This document shows, in pieces, positions 36,621 to 40,336 of a DNA stretch of 40,336 nucleotides (its first letter is position 1; each line of letters opens with the position of its first letter). The stretch covers positions 1-40,336 of the IMG/VR virus record IMGVR_UViG_3300045741_000127. One strand, given 5' to 3'. The notes under the pieces were generated by a model. It worked only from the letters and a program-made list of their open reading frames with translations, did not search any database and was not told the DNA's origin. The translations under genes and the position numbers were made by a program. The DNA is from a virus.

Positions 36621-36672
36621 TCTGCTCTAGCGGTGCCTTGCGCACCGCATAGGCTTGGCGTCGCCGCACGGG

Positions 36673-37080
36673 TTACAGGTCGTTGTCGACCGTGAACGCG
36701 ATGTTGATCGTCGCCTTGCCCGCCGTCGCCGCGCCACCCGTCTGGGTGTACTTGGCGAACACGTCGGTCTCGGCCGCGATCTGGTCGACCCGACGGAAAT
36801 TCGTCGGGAGAACGCGGTATACGCCCGGCGTGGCCTCGGTGATGTCGCTCGAGCCCGAGCCCGAGATGTCATTGAAAGCCGCACCGGTCACGCCGAACTC
36901 CAGCACGTTCGTGGTGCCGGCGTTGAAGCCCACCTGAACGTGCACGACCGCGTCAAGGATCGCCGTGCCAGCGGGCAGGGTGCCCACCTTCACGCCGGTC
37001 GCGACGTTCGCGTCGTTGAAGTTGACGGTTTTGCGCAGGTAGTGAACCTGCTGGGTGTGGTACTGACGAGCTGCAGTCAT
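36673..37080 (-). CDS. Small head protein, possibly decoration protein, 135 aa
   Basis: The ATG has a GGAGA SD eleven bases upstream. The protein is almost entirely beta-strand in character, with an HTQQVHYLRKTVNFNDAN opening, an ILDAVVHVQVGFNAGTTNVL segment and a TINIAFTVDNDL end. It directly follows the major capsid gene. In related phages this place is held by head decoration or stabilising proteins, which is the likely role (inference). Confidence 0.7.
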   Translation of the reverse strand: MTAARQYHTQQVHYLRKTVNFNDANVATGVKVGTLPAGTAILDAVVHVQVGFNAGTTNVLEFGVTGAAFNDISGSGSSDITEATPGVYRVLPTNFRRVDQIAAETDVFAKYTQTGGAATAGKATINIAFTVDNDL

Positions 37081-37139
37081 GAAAATCTCCTATGGGTTCC
37101 GTTGATATCTGAGGAGGCGAGGCCTCCTCAGATCTCAAC

Positions 37140-38198
37140 TTAGTGGGCTACGGCCCAGGTCGAAACGACGACCGTCGAAAAGTCCTTCGAGTTGAACTGC
37201 AGCTTCTTCATGCCCGAGATCATGCCGGCGCTGACGCCGAGCTGGTTCTCGTAGTCGAAGAGCTCCTCGACCCACGACATCTCTTCGGCCGCGTTCTGGT
37301 TCTGGCCGTAAGCGAAGGCTGCCGCCTGGGCGCCGCAAAGCACAGCGCGCCGGGTGCTGGCCGTGACGCTCGGGACCCGGGTGCTCTCGAGAAGCAGCAC
37401 GCCGTTGTAGATCCCGACCATCGAGCCGCCCGTGAAGATCGGCGACTCCTTGTCGCTCTTGAACCCGCCGATCACCAGGGCCTTCTGCAAGTCCATCCAC
37501 TGGCCGGTCGACGTCGCCGCCTTCAAGTCGGTGACCTGGAAGGGGTGCATGAACATGACATACAGTTTTTGGCCGCGGATCATGGCCGGGCGGATCATCG
37601 GCGAATTGGTCTTCGCGCGCTCCACCGCCGCATCAACGTACGACAGCGTGTTGAAGAGGTCGGTGCTGATCAGCGCCCCCTCGTTCGCGCGGTTGGTGGC
37701 GCGCAGCCAGTTGGTGGTATCCGTCGGAGCGATCGTGGCCTGATTGCCGGTGTAGCGCGTGTCGACCACGCCCGTGTTGCCGGAGACTTGGTTGAAGAAC
37801 CAGTTGTCGAGCCGGTTCGCCCACCAGTCCTGCAGGCCCAGGCGGGCCTCGTTGCGCACCGAGAACGGCACGCGCTGCTCGCTCATCTTGCCGGCGCTGC
37901 GCACCGCGTGTCGGAGCTGGTCGATCGTGACCGCGTCGTTGAACGTGGTCAGGGACTCTTCGTTGCCTTCCAGAGTGCCGTCGCCTTGCACGCCGTCGCC
38001 CGAGAGCTGCATGCGCAGGCCGATCGTGACCTTGTCGCCTTCCGACTTGCTGGTCTCGCTGCGGATCTGGATGACGCTGTCCGATCCCGTGCCCATGAGC
38101 TCGGAATAGAACGTCTGCTTCAGGGCTTCGGCGAAGAGCTTCTTCGCCCAGAGTTTGACTGCGAGGGGGTGGTTTACCCCGTAGCTGGTGGTTGCCAT
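37140..38198 (-). CDS. Major capsid protein, N4-gp56 family, 352 aa
   Basis: The ATG has a strong GAGGAG SD. The N-terminal stretch (AVKLWAKKLFAEALKQTFYS), the segment IQIRSETSKSEGDKVTIGLR, then a VTIDQLRHAVRSAGKMSEQR stretch, and the later KLYVMFMHPFQVTDLKA are characteristic of the N4-gp56 (DUF4043) capsid family, an HK97-fold shell protein. The length is normal. The scaffold gene lies directly upstream and a decoration-like gene downstream. Confidence 0.92.
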   Translation of the reverse strand: MATTSYGVNHPLAVKLWAKKLFAEALKQTFYSELMGTGSDSVIQIRSETSKSEGDKVTIGLRMQLSGDGVQGDGTLEGNEESLTTFNDAVTIDQLRHAVRSAGKMSEQRVPFSVRNEARLGLQDWWANRLDNWFFNQVSGNTGVVDTRYTGNQATIAPTDTTNWLRATNRANEGALISTDLFNTLSYVDAAVERAKTNSPMIRPAMIRGQKLYVMFMHPFQVTDLKAATSTGQWMDLQKALVIGGFKSDKESPIFTGGSMVGIYNGVLLLESTRVPSVTASTRRAVLCGAQAAAFAYGQNQNAAEEMSWVEELFDYENQLGVSAGMISGMKKLQFNSKDFSTVVVSTWAVAH

Positions 38199-38301
38199 CT
38201 AAGGCTCCTCAGAAAATTCAGACGATGAAAGAGACACCGACCCGTTCGCCGGTCAGTTGCCGCGTCATCGCACAGTTTTCCGAGGGTGCGACCTCGAGCT
38301 A

Positions 38302-38318
38302 CGGGGATTCCGTCCCCG
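38302..38318 (-). other. Small hairpin in the scaffold-capsid gap
   Basis: CGGGGA (38302-38307) pairs with TCCCCG (38313-38318) around TTCCG. It lies in the 160-base gap between the scaffold stop (38359) and the capsid start (38198). I saw no other gene or clear promoter in the gap. The hairpin and long leader may help set the high capsid output. Confidence 0.4.
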
Positions 38319-38358
38319 ACGGTCAAGCAGCGCCGCGTTGCGCACGCGGCCAGCGAGT

Positions 38359-39297
38359 TCAACCGCCCATCAGGGCCTTGAAGTCCTCGTCGGACATCTT
38401 CTGAAAGGCCTTGATGGGGAGCTTCGCAGCGTCTTCCATCGACATGGCTCCAGGCGATGTGGGCGCTGAGGATCGCGCGCCCTTCGTCGACTGCTGGCCC
38501 TTGGATACCTGATCCAGTTTGGCCGCAAGCGACGCCTTAGAGCCAGCATACCCCTCGACTTTGGCCAACGCAAACAGGCGCTCCGCGGGGTTTGCGCCGG
38601 CCTGCAGGCTCTGCAGGCCGAACCTCTGCAGGTCCTGCTTCACGGCCACGTTGAGCATGTTGGCCGGTACGCCCAACACCTCGAATTTCGCGCGCAGTTT
38701 TGATCGAACGAAATCCACCGCCTCGTAGTAGTCGGGGTTCTTTTCGACGAAACCGCGCTCCAGGTCCTCCACCGAACGCGTCGCTTGGTTGAAGGCCTCG
38801 ACCTGCTGCTGGAGCTGCTGCTGCTGGACCTGTTGCTGCTGGACCGTCTGCAGAGCGGAATTGAGCTGGTCGATCGAGTGCCGCACGTACCCCGCGGGGT
38901 CGGTGTTCCAGTCTGGCGCCTGGGGCGCGGGTTCATCCGCCGGGGCCTGAGGCATCAGACGTTGCGTGATCTGCGCCAGGGTCGTGGCGAGCTGGCGCTG
39001 CTGTTCCATCTGCGTCTGAGCCAAGGCTTCGGCCTGACGCCGACGCTCGCGCTCGACCCGAAGCGGCACGCGTAGGTCGCCCTTAGGGTCCTCCTCTTCG
39101 CCCTCCGGGGGCGTCGTGGCGATGTTCGGGGCCGGCGTCTGGTTCGCCTCGGTCCCTTCGCCCGTGGTCTCGCCTTCGTTGATGCCCTCGGAGTCGCGAT
39201 CGGCGTCGAGCAGTCGATCAACGTTCTCCATCGTGAGGGGCTCGCTCGGAGCTGTTGCCGGGGCGTCGCCGCCGGTTTGGGGTGCTGCGTCGTTCAT
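38359..39297 (-). CDS. Capsid scaffolding protein, 312 aa
   Basis: The ATG at 39297 overlaps the upstream stop (ATGA) with a GAGG SD. The N terminus is acidic and disordered (to about residue 80). It is followed by a charged helix (LRVERERRRQAEALAQTQME) and a striking Gln-rich coiled coil at about 151-168 (QTVQQQQVQQQQLQQQVEAF). The C-terminal part is helical with a short final segment (LPIKAFQKMSDEDFKALMG) of the kind that binds capsid protein in scaffolds. Position immediately before the capsid gene is diagnostic. Confidence 0.85.
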   Translation of the reverse strand: MNDAAPQTGGDAPATAPSEPLTMENVDRLLDADRDSEGINEGETTGEGTEANQTPAPNIATTPPEGEEEDPKGDLRVPLRVERERRRQAEALAQTQMEQQRQLATTLAQITQRLMPQAPADEPAPQAPDWNTDPAGYVRHSIDQLNSALQTVQQQQVQQQQLQQQVEAFNQATRSVEDLERGFVEKNPDYYEAVDFVRSKLRAKFEVLGVPANMLNVAVKQDLQRFGLQSLQAGANPAERLFALAKVEGYAGSKASLAAKLDQVSKGQQSTKGARSSAPTSPGAMSMEDAAKLPIKAFQKMSDEDFKALMGG

Positions 39298-39761
39298 AGG
39301 AAGCCTCGTTCTCTAGCCGCGTGAAGGATGAGCATCAACTCTTCGTCTTCTCGCGTGCGGCGTTTCCGCTGTTCCTCGTAGGCGTTGAGGGCCCACAAGA
39401 CCACCTCCAGGTGATCGGTGATCACCTTGAAGTCCAGCCGCAGGAGCGACCTGCGCTTGGCCGAATCAGCGCTAAGTAGCGTCTTCTTTGCTGCTTGCGC
39501 GCGTGTTTTTGTTACCGGCTCGCCTTCGAGAGCGGCGATCGCGGCGTTGACCCTCTTGCGAAGGTCCTGTTGATCGGCGATCGGTAGGTACTCGAGGTCT
39601 CCCTGGTGACGGATTCTCGAGCGCCAGCGGCGCAGGAGCGTGCGCCCGGCAATCGTGACGCCGATGCCTGGAATGTCGAAGAAGGCCTGAGTGACCCTCG
39701 CGAGCTGGGGGCTTGCCGGTACCTCAACGTAAGTCTGAGTGACGCGGGCGATCTCAGTCAT
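39294..39761 (-). CDS. Hypothetical structural protein, 155 aa
   Basis: The ATG at 39761 overlaps the repeat-protein stop (ATGA). The N terminus has two copies of an ARVTQ motif (IARVTQTYVEVPASP and LARVTQAFFDIPG), a pattern found in phage structural proteins. The C-terminal 110 residues are helical and basic (DLRKRVNAAIAALEGEPVTK, HLEVVLWALNAYEEQRKRR). It is coupled to both the repeat protein and the scaffold. The role is not known; a head-to-fibre linker is possible. Confidence 0.7.
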   Translation of the reverse strand: MTEIARVTQTYVEVPASPQLARVTQAFFDIPGIGVTIAGRTLLRRWRSRIRHQGDLEYLPIADQQDLRKRVNAAIAALEGEPVTKTRAQAAKKTLLSADSAKRRSLLRLDFKVITDHLEVVLWALNAYEEQRKRRTREDEELMLILHAARERGFL

Positions 39762-40336
39762 GCGGCCTCGAACTCCATCCAGCCTGCGGTGTAGCCGGCG
39801 GCCGCGCGGAAGGCATCAACTTGCCCGGAGGTTAGCGTCTGGGTAAACGTGGCAAGGGCGGCAGGCGCAGGCGCGTGAACATACTCGACGATAGTCGAGG
39901 CCCCGGCACCGATGCGGGCCTTGATCGTGCCTGCGCCGTTGCCCCGGATGCGGTACGTGAAGCGGTGGCCGTAGTTCACCAGCGGGTCGACCATCGGCCC
40001 CAGGTTGACCCGCATCGTGCTCACCACATCGGTCGAGTCGAAGTCCGAGTCGTCGAGGTCATCGATCATCGCGAACAGGGGTTGGCCGGCAACGCTGGGT
40101 TGCCACGCGCCCGCAAGCGCGTCCGAGGTTGGGAACGTGCGGGCCACCGCGTAGATGTCGGTTCCGAGCGTCCCCAGGGCGCAGGTCGCCTCGAGGCCTG
40201 AAAGGGGGACAGTGATCGCGCCGCCGGAGCTCGACGGTGTCACGGTGCCGAGCGCGCCGGTCGCGACGAGACCGGTCAGGGTGGCCGAAATCGACACGCC
40301 GATCGCGCCCAGGGCGCCGAGCGCCTCCTGGCCCGC
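39758..40336 (-). CDS. TGALG-repeat virion protein, 3' part
   Basis: This is the C-terminal end of the 677-residue protein that begins at 1582. Bases 40210-40336 duplicate bases 1-127. It carries the last repeat units and then a non-repetitive C-terminal domain of about 130 residues, including the acidic run DDLDDSDFDSTD and a beta-rich stretch. An ATG inside the duplicated part (40297) gives an apparent 179-residue gene, but this is an artefact of where the contig was cut. The stop overlaps the next ATG as ATGA (39758-39761), so translation is probably coupled to the 155-residue protein downstream. Confidence 0.85.
   Translation of the reverse strand, partial: AGQEALGALGAIGVSISATLTGLVATGALGTVTPSSSGGAITVPLSGLEATCALGTLGTDIYAVARTFPTSDALAGAWQPSVAGQPLFAMIDDLDDSDFDSTDVVSTMRVNLGPMVDPLVNYGHRFTYRIRGNGAGTIKARIGAGASTIVEYVHAPAPAALATFTQTLTSGQVDAFRAAAGYTAGWMEFEAA
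40210..40336. repeat. 127-bp terminal direct repeat (right copy)
   Basis: This is an exact copy of bases 1-127. It lies inside the leftward repeat-protein gene and should be trimmed before the molecule is treated as circular. Confidence 0.95.

Noticed and set aside
36487-36669. Leftward 60-codon frame in the gap before the adaptor gene
   Set aside because: It starts at a GTG without a good SD, overlaps the adaptor start by 65 bases and contains the hairpin. It could be real but has no supporting motif.
38199-38358. Small gene between scaffold and capsid
   Set aside because: Frames in this gap are short, Cys/Arg-rich and lack SD sites. Only a small hairpin is visible.
1-40336. Integrase, attachment site, diversity-generating retroelement, phage RNA polymerase, tRNA genes
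   Set aside because: I looked for recombinase, reverse transcriptase and single-subunit polymerase motifs in the proteins and for tRNA-like folds by eye, and saw none. A tRNA scan would settle the last point.

Overview
The window is one complete tailed-phage genome, opened inside a gene. The first 127 bases are repeated exactly as the last 127 (positions 40210-40336), and a single reading frame runs unbroken across that join. The true molecule is therefore about 40,209 bp, either circular or assembled as circular. Three features point to a podovirus-like phage: a long P22-type portal, an N4-gp56-type major capsid protein with its own scaffold, and tail adaptor and DNA-stabilisation proteins with no tail tube, sheath or tape measure. 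The DNA is GC-rich. It encodes Gram-negative envelope proteins (a signal-peptide outer-membrane barrel, a lipobox protein, a secreted cysteine protein) and has sigma70-like promoters, so the host is probably a high-GC proteobacterium. I saw no integrase, RNA polymerase, tRNA, CRISPR array or reverse transcriptase. The absence of an integrase favours a lytic life, but small DNA-binding regulators are present.

The layout is bipartite. Rightward genes run from about 11,970 to 24,132. They encode a Cas4/RecB-like DUF2800 nuclease, a DUF2815 ssDNA-binding protein, a family A DNA polymerase, HNH and VRR-NUC nucleases, a SNF2-type helicase and many small proteins. In the middle sit a phage-encoded outer membrane protein and a small Ig-like protein. 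Leftward genes form one long late unit that starts near 9,393, runs left through position 1, crosses the join and continues from 40,209 down to 23,984. In order of transcription it encodes: small basic peptide, terminase small and large subunits, three small proteins (two envelope-directed), portal, fibre-like proteins, a 677-residue TGALG-repeat protein, scaffold, capsid, adaptor, tail fibre, DNA stabilisation protein, five large virion or ejection proteins, and a lysis block (spanin-like protein and a muralytic-holin fusion).

Between the two units lie a primase-helicase gene and a ribbon-helix-helix regulator, both leftward. Just beyond the primase-helicase (9459-9660) is a dense cluster of GGAACG/CGTTCC repeats with a perfect hairpin and an AT-rich flank, which is a strong candidate replication origin. 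The regulator is divergent from the rightward unit. A 17-bp near-palindrome overlaps the -35 of the promoter between them and is a likely operator. Three further rightward promoters share a TGTCAA-N7-TTGACA element.

The observations most worth following are the candidate origin, the shared promoter/operator elements, the outer membrane protein, the endolysin-holin fusion with an internal start, a small membrane protein encoded antisense in the lysis region, and the repeat protein cut by the linearisation point.
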